A stretch of DNA of 64,000 bases, taken from positions 3,906,001 through 3,970,000 of the forward strand of contig OY763325.1 of NCBI GenBank assembly GCA_963667315.1. The letters are read 5' to 3'. Under the pieces are notes generated by a model. It searched no databases. It was not told the origin of the DNA and saw only the letters and a list, made by a program, of their open reading frames with translations. The stretch comes from DAINPP01 sp963667315. Lineage in GTDB: Bacteria; Thermotogota; Thermotogae; MWEM01. A program made the translations under genes and the position numbers. Below are positions 16,933 through 25,774 of this stretch, piece after piece. Each line of letters opens with the position of its first letter. Position 1 is the first letter of the stretch.

Positions 16933-19521
16933 ATGTTTAAACGAATAAGCACTGTTGAAGATCTGGATTTGTTCTTAAGAAAAGCAAGAGGTGCACAGAG
17001 TGTATATGCAACTTATTCACAGGGGAAAGTGGACAAAATCTTCAGAAAGGCTTCAATGGCGGCAAATTCAAACAGAATCTGGCTTGCAAAAGAAGCCGTT
17101 TCAGAAACCGGTATGGGAATTGTTGAAGATAAGGTTATCAAAAATCATTTTGCAGCGGAATATATATACAACAGTTATAAAGATGCCAAAACATGTGGCA
17201 TCATTGAAGAGGACGATGTATCAGGAATCACAAAAGTTGCCGAACCTATTGGGATCATTGCAGGGGTTATCCCAACAACTAATCCGACATCTACTGCCAT
17301 ATTCAAGGCTTTACTCGCATTAAAAACGAGAAATGCCATCATTTTTTCCCCTCATCCAAGGGCAAAAAAATGTACGGCGGCTGCGGCAAAAATCATTTAC
17401 GATGCGGCAATAGAAGCTGGAGCTCCGGAAGGGATCGTTGGCTGTATCAGCGATCCGAGTGTGGAACTCACGAACTATCTCATGAAACATCCTGAAATCA
17501 ATCTGATTCTTGCAACCGGCGGCCCCGGAATGGTGAAAGCAGCCTATTCATCGGGAAAACCTGCAATAGGTGTTGGCGCAGGAAACACACCGGCATTGAT
17601 CGATGAAACAGCCGATATACTCATGGCGACGAATTCTGTATTGATGAGCAAGACGTTTGATAACGGTGTGATCTGCGCATCTGAACAATCTATAATCGTC
17701 GTAGAAGCGGTATATGAAAAGGTAAAAATGGAACTGACCAAGAGAGGGGCATATATTCTCACAGAAGAGGAAAAGGAACGTGTTGGGAAAAAGATTTTAA
17801 AAGACGGGAAAATCAACGCGGCAATTGTTGGACAGAGTGCCTTCAAGATTGCGGCTTTGTCCGGAGTGAAGGTGCCTGAAGAGGCACAGATACTGGTAGC
17901 AGAATGCGCACAGATTGGAAAAACGGAGCCGTTTTCCTGTGAAAAACTATCACCGGTACTTGCCATGTATGCGGCCGAAGATTTCGATATCGGTGTGAAG
18001 AAGGCGGAAGCGCTTGTTAAGTTTGGCGGAATGGGACACACATCCGTGCTGTACACTGATCCTGAAAATACAGATCGAATTAAGCAGTATGGAGAAGCCA
18101 TGAAAACGGGAAGAATACTCGTGAATATGCCGGCATCACAGGGTGCCATCGGGGATCTGTATAATTTCAGACTCGAACCATCTCTCACATTGGGTTGCGG
18201 ATCATGGGGAGGCAATTCTGTCAGTGAAAACGTGGGGGTAAAACATCTTATGAATGTTAAAACTGTAGCAAAAAGACAGGAAAATATGCTCTGGTTTAAA
18301 GTTCCGCCTAAGATTTATCTCAAACCGGGCTCGCTCGATATGGCATTGAAAGAATTACACGATAAAAGAAGAGCATTCATCGTTACAGATGCCTATCTGT
18401 TCCAGAACGGTTATACGGAAAGAATTACTGAAGCGATGAAAGATATGAATATCGAAACGGAAGTGTTCTATGAAGTAGAACCTGATCCGACAACAAAGAC
18501 TGTACACAAGGGACTTGAAATGATGAATTCCTTTAAACCGGATGTCATCATCGCGTTGGGTGGCGGTTCACCGATGGATGCAGCGAAAATCATGTGGCTG
18601 ATGTACGAACATAGTGAAGTGAAATTTGAAGTGCTGGCGCAAAGGTTTATGGATATCAGAAAAAGAATCTTTAAATTCCCAGAACTTGGTAAAAAAGCGA
18701 CGATGGTTTGCGTACCGACAACATCCGGAACAGGTTCAGAAGTAACACCTTTTGCCGTTGTGACGGATGAAAAAACAAATGTAAAATATCCGATAGCGGA
18801 TTATGAGCTCACTCCGGATATGGCAATCGTGGACCCTGATCTCGTTATGACCATGCCGAAAGACCTAACGGCGCATTCCGGGATAGATGCACTGGTGCAT
18901 GCGATTGAAGCGTATGTCTCCGTTCTCGCAACTGATTTTACATACGGGCATTCACTTCAGGCGATCAATCTTGTCTTCAATTATCTGCCAAGAGCCTTCA
19001 ACGATGGCAGTGACAGAAGGGCAAGAGAAAAGATTCACTTCGCTTCGACTATAGCCGGTATGGCTTTTGGGAATGCATTTCTTGGTATCTGTCATTCGAT
19101 GGCGCATAAACTGGGATCTATATTCCACGTTCCCCACGGACTCGCCAATGCCTTGCTGATCAGTCAGGTTATCAAGTATAACTCAATGGAAGCCCCAAGG
19201 AAACAAACGGCATTTCCGCAGTACAAGTATCCGCATGCCGCTTTGAGATATGGTAGAATAGCTGATCATCTCAATCTGGGCGGGGCGAATGATGAAGAGA
19301 AGGTTGAACGACTGATTAATGCGGTAGAAGCCCTGAAAAGAGAACTGAAGATTCCGGCTTCAATTAAAGAACTTGGAATCAGTGAAGCGGATTTCTATGC
19401 AAGGGTTGATGAGATGTCAGAACTTGCCTTTGACGATCAGTGTACGACAGCTAATCCGAGATATCCCCTTATCAGTGAGATTAAAGAGCTTTTTATCAAG
19501 GCGTATGAAGGAAAGATTTAG
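16933..19521 (+). CDS. adhE: Bifunctional aldehyde-alcohol dehydrogenase AdhE
   Basis: 862 residues, full length for AdhE. It reduces acetyl-CoA to acetaldehyde and then ethanol, reoxidising NADH during fermentation, and typically assembles into cytoplasmic spirosomes. The N-terminal CoA-acylating aldehyde dehydrogenase spans about 1-440, with catalytic Cys248 in NGVICASEQS. A linker leads to the C-terminal iron-dependent alcohol dehydrogenase (about 455-860), with ALGGGSPMDAAK for NAD binding and metal-site histidines in HSGIDALVHAIEAY, GICHSMAHKLG and HVPHGLANA. The ATG at 16933 follows GAGGAG; the frame extends upstream to 16849 without a ribosome site. Monocistronic between a strong promoter and a long terminator. 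Confidence 0.97.
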   Translation: MFKRISTVEDLDLFLRKARGAQSVYATYSQGKVDKIFRKASMAANSNRIWLAKEAVSETGMGIVEDKVIKNHFAAEYIYNSYKDAKTCGIIEEDDVSGITKVAEPIGIIAGVIPTTNPTSTAIFKALLALKTRNAIIFSPHPRAKKCTAAAAKIIYDAAIEAGAPEGIVGCISDPSVELTNYLMKHPEINLILATGGPGMVKAAYSSGKPAIGVGAGNTPALIDETADILMATNSVLMSKTFDNGVICASEQSIIVVEAVYEKVKMELTKRGAYILTEEEKERVGKKILKDGKINAAIVGQSAFKIAALSGVKVPEEAQILVAECAQIGKTEPFSCEKLSPVLAMYAAEDFDIGVKKAEALVKFGGMGHTSVLYTDPENTDRIKQYGEAMKTGRILVNMPASQGAIGDLYNFRLEPSLTLGCGSWGGNSVSENVGVKHLMNVKTVAKRQENMLWFKVPPKIYLKPGSLDMALKELHDKRRAFIVTDAYLFQNGYTERITEAMKDMNIETEVFYEVEPDPTTKTVHKGLEMMNSFKPDVIIALGGGSPMDAAKIMWLMYEHSEVKFEVLAQRFMDIRKRIFKFPELGKKATMVCVPTTSGTGSEVTPFAVVTDEKTNVKYPIADYELTPDMAIVDPDLVMTMPKDLTAHSGIDALVHAIEAYVSVLATDFTYGHSLQAINLVFNYLPRAFNDGSDRRAREKIHFASTIAGMAFGNAFLGICHSMAHKLGSIFHVPHGLANALLISQVIKYNSMEAPRKQTAFPQYKYPHAALRYGRIADHLNLGGANDEEKVERLINAVEALKRELKIPASIKELGISEADFYARVDEMSELAFDDQCTTANPRYPLISEIKELFIKAYEGKI

Positions 19522-19560
19522 TATAAATTGATTGTCCTCAAGTTGGTCTGACCAACACAA

Positions 19561-19621
19561 ACGGTTCTTCTGTTCAGTCGTAAATATTTTATTTATGATT
19601 GAGCGGGAGAACTGTTTTTTT
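19561..19621 (+). terminator. adhE terminator, unusually long stem
   Basis: Bases 19561-19585 pair with 19591-19615 over the full 25 positions, if G-U pairs are allowed, around a 5-base loop. A run of eight T follows (19614-19621). A separate palindrome GTTGGTCTGACCAAC lies just upstream at 19542-19556. Confidence 0.92.
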
Positions 19622-19637
19622 AGTAATTGAGAAATAG

Positions 19638-19666
19638 AAAAGAAACCCCTGCCGTAAAGACAGGGG
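19638..19666 (-). terminator. Terminator of the secreted-protein cassette
   Basis: On the minus strand CCCCTG (19666-19661) pairs with CAGGGG (19651-19646), with additional pairing into the loop, followed by TTTCTTTTC. It lies 7 bases past the stop of the PEGA protein gene. Confidence 0.85.
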
Positions 19667-19672
19667 AAGCGT

Positions 19673-20449
19673 TTAATGGAGCATATCCATGAAAAGATTT
19701 GTAACTTGACCCGGGGTGATGTTTACATATCGGCTGTTTTCTCTGGTCTGATTGATAACATATCGGATCAGATGATTTCCGGAATTGAGAGTGAAAGAGG
19801 TCGGTGTTTTTCTACCGGTATATCGTCCGTCAACCCATATTTCCGCACCGGATGGATAACTGGTACAGGAAAGATAGCCGTTGTAATTTGAATTACTCCT
19901 TACGTTGAATGAAGTGATTGCCGATGTCCACTGAATTTCGGGATTGGGAATGACAGAAATTCTGCTGTTGAAATTGCCAAAATATTCTTCTGCATTTAAC
20001 GATACAGATGGGTAAACAGAGTTTGTGAAGGCCTGCTGCCACTGATTAAAGTTTACGAACTGCTCTGTGCTTGCAACAGCCTGAATATATTCCATACCCG
20101 TAACCGTATCGACTGTAAAATTATAACCGCCCCTTGGAAGGGTATAAGTCGTATCCGCATAGACAAAATTGTCCTGATCGTATCTGTTTGGGAAGATGAT
20201 ATTTACGGAACCATTTGACTGAATATCATAAAGGACAACATAAGCATTTTTGGTTGTTCTGAAAGAAAGTGTCAGGTTTTCTCCCGAGATATAGGTTGCA
20301 CCATCCCCTTTGCTCAACCAGAGTTGGATATCAAAAGAATTGGTTGGATTCTCCGGCGTTACAATGATTTTTTGAAGCATGTCTTCTGCAAGTGATAAAC
20401 TAAAGATGCTTATCAATAAAACTACGATGATTACAAACTGTCTTTTCAT
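19673..20449 (-). CDS. Secreted DUF4384 and PEGA domain protein
   Basis: 258 residues from the ATG at 20449, which has AGAGGTG upstream; the longer frame to 20575 reads through promoter-like sequence. The signal peptide is 1-21, without a lipobox. A DUF4384-like beta domain follows (about 25-130: LTLSFRTTKNAYVVLYDI, SVNIIFPNRYDQDNF). The C-terminus is a PEGA domain (about 190-245: YLSCTSYPSGAEIWVDGRYTG, TPTSF, GNHLIRY). Both domains occur in cell-surface and S-layer-associated proteins and probably bind glycan or other surface proteins. It is the last gene of a three-gene minus-strand set with a protease and a lipoprotein. A TATAAT-like -10 at 20513-20518 may give it its own transcript. Confidence 0.85.
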   Translation of the reverse strand: MKRQFVIIVVLLISIFSLSLAEDMLQKIIVTPENPTNSFDIQLWLSKGDGATYISGENLTLSFRTTKNAYVVLYDIQSNGSVNIIFPNRYDQDNFVYADTTYTLPRGGYNFTVDTVTGMEYIQAVASTEQFVNFNQWQQAFTNSVYPSVSLNAEEYFGNFNSRISVIPNPEIQWTSAITSFNVRSNSNYNGYLSCTSYPSGAEIWVDGRYTGRKTPTSFTLNSGNHLIRYVINQTRENSRYVNITPGQVTNLFMDMLH

Positions 20450-20611
20450 ACATTTCACCTCTTTTATATTTTTGAATCTGATTCTTTTTAATGAACTGTT
20501 TCCATTCTTCCTATTATAACAGGAATTTTGCTGGGATTTTTTAAGGATACCTTTTTTTGATTTGTATGATGGCAAGGCGAATGGATAAAATGGTTCTTCA
20601 CTGTTTATAAA

Positions 20612-22042
20612 TCAATCATCATTCATAAATTTCAGGAAACTGTTGATATCCTCAACGTTAACCTGACGATCCCGCGGTCTTGAACAGTCGTATGAAGGAT
20701 CATACTCAACTGTGTCTTCATCGTTTTCAAGATGAGAAACGAGTAAGCGGAAGTCTACCTGATCGACGAAGGTGTCACCGTTAAAATCAAAGTCAGCCGC
20801 TGTTCTGTTGTCTAATTCAAAATAGGAAATTGTCATCACGTCATGTTCAATCATCCAGTTTTGAATCATTCCGTAATGATAAGCTTCTTCGCTTGGAATC
20901 GGTTGTATATAATAGCCGTTCCAACCCCACCGATTACTCCAGCTGTTCTTTAGAACCCAGAATTCGGTTGCTTCCCAGGTGTCGTATGAATTTGGATCAT
21001 CAACGATAACACTTTCAGTGTATGCCGGCAGCCAGCCCATTAATTTTAACGCCTCTAAATCCAACCATCCTGTTAAGGTAACACAATGTCCCCCGGTATA
21101 TCCGTATTGAGTTGGAATATAAACTCCCGATTTGTAAGCATACAGATCTTGAGGAACTTTTATACTGACGGCTAAGCCACCATATTTCATCAGGATTTCC
21201 TTAATTGAATTAATATAATCATCCCTTGAATCATAATAAGACTCATACAGATAATCTGCCGGAATCGTCAATGTCTTGACGGAACTTATCAGATGATCAG
21301 TCCAGTTGCTATTCGTAGGATTCCATCTGATATATTGACTAAAATCAAATGGTCTGTATGGGAAATCCGTTTCGAGTGGGATACCATATCGGATAAGATT
21401 ATATGTTGCAAAAATCTTATTTCCCCCAGAATCTTCCGCTGAATCCTGAAGGATGGGATCAGATTCTGATTCTTGTGTATCAGCATTATACATCCAGTTT
21501 CGATAAACGTTCCAGTCAATATTATGGTATGAGACAAATTGTTCCGAATAATCATACCGGTCATCTTGAAAATCAACCGGGAAGAATGAATCTGAAATGA
21601 TGGTGTTTCCTTCCTGAACAAGTTTGGCACTTTCGAATGAGGAAACGACACCAAAAGCCCAGCAGGTTCCGTGGCTCGCCTGATCCCTTATCGGGCTATG
21701 CGTTGTGATAAATCTTGCGGGTAAAACAATGTCTCCCATTGCTTTATAAACGCTTTGAGCTGATTTTGAAAGCTGTTCCTGTGTAGTTGCTCTTTTGAGG
21801 AGATCATCTTTTTCAAAAAGTTCTTGTTCAGCTGCCCATTTTGAGTAGAGGAAATCAAGCTCTTTGACACCATTGGCAGCGTAATACTTTAGTATTGGCG
21901 GCACTTCTGCAGTCCAAGGCGCATTTCGTTCTTCAATCTGTTTCTGAACCCGAAGGCATTCTTCCTCTGCCTGTTGAATCAGAGAAGACGAAAAGACTGT
22001 TACAGTATATAGTATCAATACGAATGCGATTATTTTTTTCAT
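20612..22042 (-). CDS. Secreted papain-like (C1A) cysteine protease with dockerin-like tail
   Basis: 476 residues from the ATG at 22042, 8 bases after GAGGGGG; an ATG two codons earlier overlaps the previous stop. Signal peptide 1-19. The propeptide-like region runs to about 105. The C1A catalytic set is Gln121 and Cys127 (RDQASHGTCWAFG), His319 (YTGGHCVTLTGW) and Asn366 (WVLKNSWSNRWGWNGYY). About residues 415-476 hold two calcium-loop repeats like a dockerin: DFNGDTFVDQVDFRLL, and a degenerate second one ending VNVEDINSFLKF. A dockerin would anchor it to a cohesin scaffold or stabilise the tail. C1A proteases are not common in bacteria. It follows a lipoprotein gene by 2 bases. Confidence 0.92.
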   Translation of the reverse strand: MKKIIAFVLILYTVTVFSSSLIQQAEEECLRVQKQIEERNAPWTAEVPPILKYYAANGVKELDFLYSKWAAEQELFEKDDLLKRATTQEQLSKSAQSVYKAMGDIVLPARFITTHSPIRDQASHGTCWAFGVVSSFESAKLVQEGNTIISDSFFPVDFQDDRYDYSEQFVSYHNIDWNVYRNWMYNADTQESESDPILQDSAEDSGGNKIFATYNLIRYGIPLETDFPYRPFDFSQYIRWNPTNSNWTDHLISSVKTLTIPADYLYESYYDSRDDYINSIKEILMKYGGLAVSIKVPQDLYAYKSGVYIPTQYGYTGGHCVTLTGWLDLEALKLMGWLPAYTESVIVDDPNSYDTWEATEFWVLKNSWSNRWGWNGYYIQPIPSEEAYHYGMIQNWMIEHDVMTISYFELDNRTAADFDFNGDTFVDQVDFRLLVSHLENDEDTVEYDPSYDCSRPRDRQVNVEDINSFLKFMNDD

Positions 22043-22044
22043 TT

Positions 22045-23316
22045 TCATTCCCCCTCGTCCAGATCAAGCCTGAAAATTGTATGATCCACTTGAATACCAT
22101 CTATGGTCCTATTTGACTGATCCCGTATATACATATTGCTATACGGTATAACGAGATAAATACCATCATCATTAACACTGCTGTCCAGTGCAAAATTAAC
22201 ACTCGCCAGGACTTCGGTTCCCGCATCCGTGTTTGACTGATTTTCGACAAATCCTCTCGAAAAGTAATATCCCCAGTAATACTCCTGCCAGAACGAATAA
22301 TCGTCATACCCTTCACTGAAATGAGGGAACTCAATCGATGTGAGTGAAGCACCGTCGAATAGCAGATCCAGTCCAAACTGTAAGTACATCAGCTCACTGT
22401 TTTGGGTTGTATCGTTCTGGAAATAATCATGAACGGGTTTAGCACAATATTCTTTGATGTTTTGCCCTGTAAAGGTGACGGTCATCATTCCTGAGGCTTC
22501 CGATGTGGGAAGCGTTAACTCCGTCACTTCAAATTCAATCACAGGGGTTTGATCACTGGCATAACGTTCATCAAGTCTGAACCGGATATTACCGATATTC
22601 CCCCAGGTTCCGAGATTGCTTTGTCCCTGAATGAAAATATTGTAGGATTTGCCGATCTCAAACAGATCATACAACACATCATTTATCACGACACATCTGT
22701 CAGATGCGTAAAAAGAGCGTTTGTGTGTTGAAAGGTCAATCCATGCCTGTTCCTGCGCTGTTGGATCCGTATAGGGTGACAACCTTGTAAATCCCCCTTC
22801 ACCATCCGGAACCAAAAAATCACCCCATTCTTCATCGTATTCCAAAATTGACAGTCGCTGTGCCATCAGATCATATGTATCGTAATTCCAGAAAATCAGG
22901 GCATTTCTACCCATTGGAGCTGCACTGCCTTCAATATCATATTCCCTGTCTGCCGTTCGAACTTCAACGGTGGGGCCGTTGAGATTCACCGAAAAGAGAA
23001 TCGTCTTTGAGGCCTCGGGGATCTCAATTGCAGACAGATTCAGCATGTGCTCTCCCGCACTGAGTCCTTCAAATGTTATTGCGTTCAATACGGTGGTTGC
23101 GGGATCATTCCCGTCAAGTACATATTTGAAGATATGAATCCCTTCATCACTGACTTCAAAGGATATTGAAACGGTACTGGTTGCAAAAACAGTCCCTTCT
23201 TTTGTGATAAAATCAAATGTGAAAAGTTTGACGGATTTCGTGCAGCCTGTAAAAGCAAGAAAAAGAATCAGACAAAAAGCTGTAGCTATCAGAAGGATAA
23301 TGGAATGCTTTTTCAT
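22045..23316 (-). CDS. Lipoprotein of unknown function upstream of the C1A protease
   Basis: 423 residues with a lipoprotein signal (FLAFTGC, lipid-modified Cys25). The mature part is beta-rich with Ig-like segments: TFDFITKEGTVFATSTVSISF and LDGNDPATTVLNAITFEGLSAGEHMLNLSA near the start, then aromatic-rich stretches (FWQEYYWGYYFSRGF). No enzymatic motif is seen. AGAGGTG precedes the ATG. It is the first gene of the set with the protease and PEGA protein, so a surface complex or a protease partner is conceivable. Confidence 0.75.
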   Translation of the reverse strand: MKKHSIILLIATAFCLILFLAFTGCTKSVKLFTFDFITKEGTVFATSTVSISFEVSDEGIHIFKYVLDGNDPATTVLNAITFEGLSAGEHMLNLSAIEIPEASKTILFSVNLNGPTVEVRTADREYDIEGSAAPMGRNALIFWNYDTYDLMAQRLSILEYDEEWGDFLVPDGEGGFTRLSPYTDPTAQEQAWIDLSTHKRSFYASDRCVVINDVLYDLFEIGKSYNIFIQGQSNLGTWGNIGNIRFRLDERYASDQTPVIEFEVTELTLPTSEASGMMTVTFTGQNIKEYCAKPVHDYFQNDTTQNSELMYLQFGLDLLFDGASLTSIEFPHFSEGYDDYSFWQEYYWGYYFSRGFVENQSNTDAGTEVLASVNFALDSSVNDDGIYLVIPYSNMYIRDQSNRTIDGIQVDHTIFRLDLDEGE

Positions 23317-23447
23317 ACAATCACCTCTTTATTGTGTGGTCCTGGAAAGCCCATTATTAAATAGAAGTTAAACAAAATGATTATAGCATTAAATTTCGTT
23401 ATTTCACACCGTTATCATAACGTATATAACAAGTTACGTGATATTAG

Positions 23448-23476
23448 TTGACATATCCACTGATTCTGAGTAACAT
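23448..23476 (+). promoter_or_regulatory. Promoter of the MFS transporter gene
   Basis: TTGACA (23448-23453), 17 bases, TAACAT (23471-23476). The transporter ATG is 34 bases further on, preceded by AGAGGTG. Confidence 0.75.
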
Positions 23477-23510
23477 AGTCCCTTGAAAATTGAATAAAAG
23501 AGGTGTTTAG

Positions 23511-24893
23511 ATGGAAGAAAAAATTTTAAGGAAGGCGATGATAAACTCAATTTTAGAAGGATCAGGTGCCTCAGTATTTCTGATAATGATACAGGGCTTT
23601 GTTTTTACCAAAGTGGCGCTTGAATTTGGTGTTAACGAGTTCATGCTCGGGTTTTTGATGGGGATTCAGCTTCTCAGTCAAGTCTTTCAAATATTTGTGC
23701 CAAGAATTGTGAATAAGGTCGGCAGACGAAAACCGATTGTTATCCTTTTTTCATTTTTAACGAGAGCCTTGTGGCTTCTTCTCGTTCTCTTTCCGCTGCT
23801 TGGGATTGTCACGCAACAGTTGTTTATTTCGGTTGTAGCCCTCAGTTTCGTGTTTGGAGCATTTTCCGGAAATGCATGGACTTCCTGGATGAGGGATTTG
23901 ATTCCGGAGAAAAAGATGGGAAGTTTTTTTGGAACGAGAAATTTTATCAACACGGCCGTCAGTCTTACTTTTATTCTTATCTTTTCGAGAATACTGGAAA
24001 ATAATCCGAATATGACCGGGGTACAGATTGTTATAACGATTGGCTCAATCATCAGCCTTTTGAGTATCGTCTTTTTGTGGCGACAACATGAACCTGAACT
24101 GAAAGTGATTGAAACGGGAAATCTTTTCAAATATATTATGAGTGACAAGAACAATATCAGATTGTTGATATTCGGGGGGTTCTGGAATTTTGCGAACCTC
24201 TTTGCGGCAGCTTTCTTTTCATTTCATCAGATCAAGAATCTGAACATGAGTTTTTCAACACTTGGGATACTCTCAATGAGTTTTAACATCGTGATGATCC
24301 TCTGTGCCTTTTTCTGGGGGAGAGTAGCGGATAAAATAGGTCATAAAAATGTCCTTCGAATCGGTGTATCGCTTGGTTCCGTCCTCGCTTCCATCTGGTT
24401 TTTTATGACACCTCAGACGATGTCCGTTCTCATGTGGGTGGATACGACGCTTGGCGGTATCACCTGGTCGGCAATCAACCTTTCAATCTTTACCCTTCCC
24501 CTTATCGTCGGAGGATCAAATGCAGGTGTGTTGTATGGATATTTCGCTGCAATTAACGGAATTTGTGGTTTTATCGGTTCCGTGCTGGGAGGAACAGCGG
24601 CTAATTATCTGAGTGATGTGACGTTTACGATGATGAATTTGGAAATGAACGGGTTGCAGATTATCTTTCTTTCTACCGGAATCCTGCGTTTCTGTTCCCT
24701 CTTTTTATTGAACAAAGTTGAAGTGAGAGGGCATATCAAGCTTAGAAGTGCTGTCGGAAGACCGTTTGCTGGATTCAACAGACGCCGCGGTTCAAGGGAT
24801 ATCTTCGAACCGATGCCGCGATACAGATACCTCAGTTCGCTTATTCTCAATAATAGAGCGGCAAATATCAAAGATCAGAAAGAAGTTTTATAA
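23511..24893 (+). CDS. Major facilitator superfamily transporter
   Basis: 460 residues with about 12 hydrophobic helices. The cytoplasmic loop after helix 2 carries the MFS basic signature (RIVNKVGRRKPI), and a related DKIGHKNVLRIG follows helix 8. The C-terminal 60 residues are hydrophilic and basic. The substrate cannot be deduced. It is transcribed alone, divergent from the lipoprotein-protease set. Confidence 0.88.
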   Translation: MEEKILRKAMINSILEGSGASVFLIMIQGFVFTKVALEFGVNEFMLGFLMGIQLLSQVFQIFVPRIVNKVGRRKPIVILFSFLTRALWLLLVLFPLLGIVTQQLFISVVALSFVFGAFSGNAWTSWMRDLIPEKKMGSFFGTRNFINTAVSLTFILIFSRILENNPNMTGVQIVITIGSIISLLSIVFLWRQHEPELKVIETGNLFKYIMSDKNNIRLLIFGGFWNFANLFAAAFFSFHQIKNLNMSFSTLGILSMSFNIVMILCAFFWGRVADKIGHKNVLRIGVSLGSVLASIWFFMTPQTMSVLMWVDTTLGGITWSAINLSIFTLPLIVGGSNAGVLYGYFAAINGICGFIGSVLGGTAANYLSDVTFTMMNLEMNGLQIIFLSTGILRFCSLFLLNKVEVRGHIKLRSAVGRPFAGFNRRRGSRDIFEPMPRYRYLSSLILNNRAANIKDQKEVL

Positions 24894-24906
24894 ACATATA
24901 AATAGA

Positions 24907-24976
24907 GCTTGCTGAAAAACCAAAATATCCCCTCCCTGGAGGGGATTTAAAAGATGCAAGGCTTTTTTAGCGAGAA
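24907..24976. terminator. Bidirectional terminator nested in a larger inverted repeat
   Basis: A compact stem ATCCCCTCC/GGAGGGGAT (24927-24946, 2-base centre) lies between the convergent MFS and Crp/Fnr genes. On the minus strand it is followed by ATTTTGGTTTTT, a good terminator tail for the Crp gene. The surrounding sequence forms a second, imperfect inverted repeat, CTTGCTGAAAAACC against GGCTTTTTTAGCGAG (about 24908-24921 and 24961-24975). The outer repeat could be a miniature element. Confidence 0.7.
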
Positions 24977-25014
24977 GAATTTAAAACCTTACACGCCTTT
25001 TCTGATACAAACGT

Positions 25015-25689
25015 TTACAACAGGTTATTCAACATCTCAATATTCAAAATATTAATCCTTTCACCCTCAATAATGAAAACGCCCTCTTCTTCCAGTTTTT
25101 TCAACTCACGACTCAACGAGGTTCTTGAGACATTCAGATGCTCTGCCCATTGCGTCTTTGAAATGGGTAATGTGAATCGACTGGTGTCATATGTTTCAAC
25201 AGCACTGAGTAAGGAAAATGCAATCTTTCTTCTGATGGTGGTTATGGAAAATAATTCAACTCGTTTATTAAGGTCAAGAATCATGTTCCCCATGATAGTC
25301 ATGAGATTGTACATCACCTGTTGATTTGTCAACAGGACATTCCTGACACTCTCTGCGCCTATCTCCAGAAAAGAACAAACGGAACTTGTAATCAAATCCA
25401 TTTGAAAAGTATCGGAATCAGAAAAAAGTTGTCCTGCTCCGAAAACATCTCCAGGTTTTAAATAAAGGATATTGTAATATTTTCCGGAAATGAGCGTTTT
25501 CTGTATCTCCGCCGAACCTTCAATCAGAATAAAGAGTTGTGTGCATTTTTCATGCGCATCAACTACAATCTCATTTTTTTTGTATCTGATCAGTTTATGT
25601 TGAGATAATCGGCATAATCTCAGGATTTCTTCCTCAGATAAATCTTTAAATACGCTACTCTTTGTCAGACTCTTAATAATATCCATCAT
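25015..25689 (-). CDS. Crp/Fnr-family transcriptional regulator
   Basis: 224 residues. The cyclic-nucleotide-binding-like beta barrel covers about 10-120 (LFILIEGSAEIQKTL, LKPGDVFGAGQLF), then the long dimerisation helix and a winged helix (about 150-222) with recognition helix NVSRTSLSRELKKLEEEG. No N-terminal iron-sulfur cysteine motif is present, so it is not a classic Fnr; the effector is unknown. Two ATGs in tandem follow GGGGGG, so the start may be 25686. It is divergent from the activase gene with an 85-base shared control region, so it most likely regulates that gene. Confidence 0.9.
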   Translation of the reverse strand: MMDIIKSLTKSSVFKDLSEEEILRLCRLSQHKLIRYKKNEIVVDAHEKCTQLFILIEGSAEIQKTLISGKYYNILYLKPGDVFGAGQLFSDSDTFQMDLITSSVCSFLEIGAESVRNVLLTNQQVMYNLMTIMGNMILDLNKRVELFSITTIRRKIAFSLLSAVETYDTSRFTLPISKTQWAEHLNVSRTSLSRELKKLEEEGVFIIEGERINILNIEMLNNLL

Positions 25690-25696
25690 CCCCCCA

Positions 25697-25710
25697 GTAT
25701 CTACAGATAC
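25697..25710. promoter_or_regulatory. Perfect palindrome between crp-like and activase genes
   Basis: GTATCTACAGATAC is a perfect 14-base palindrome in the divergent gap. A related GATGTATATATC follows at about 25743-25754. It is the best candidate operator for the adjacent Crp/Fnr protein. It is not the Escherichia coli CRP or FNR consensus. Confidence 0.5.
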
Positions 25711-25774
25711 ATCTTTTATATTTTAATTATACTACAATTATAGATGTATATATCATTTATAGTTGGAGGTAATT

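Noticed and set aside
17544..18215. 223-codon frame antisense to adhE
   Set aside because: It is the reverse of the aldehyde dehydrogenase coding region, with biased Pro/Ser composition and no start signal.
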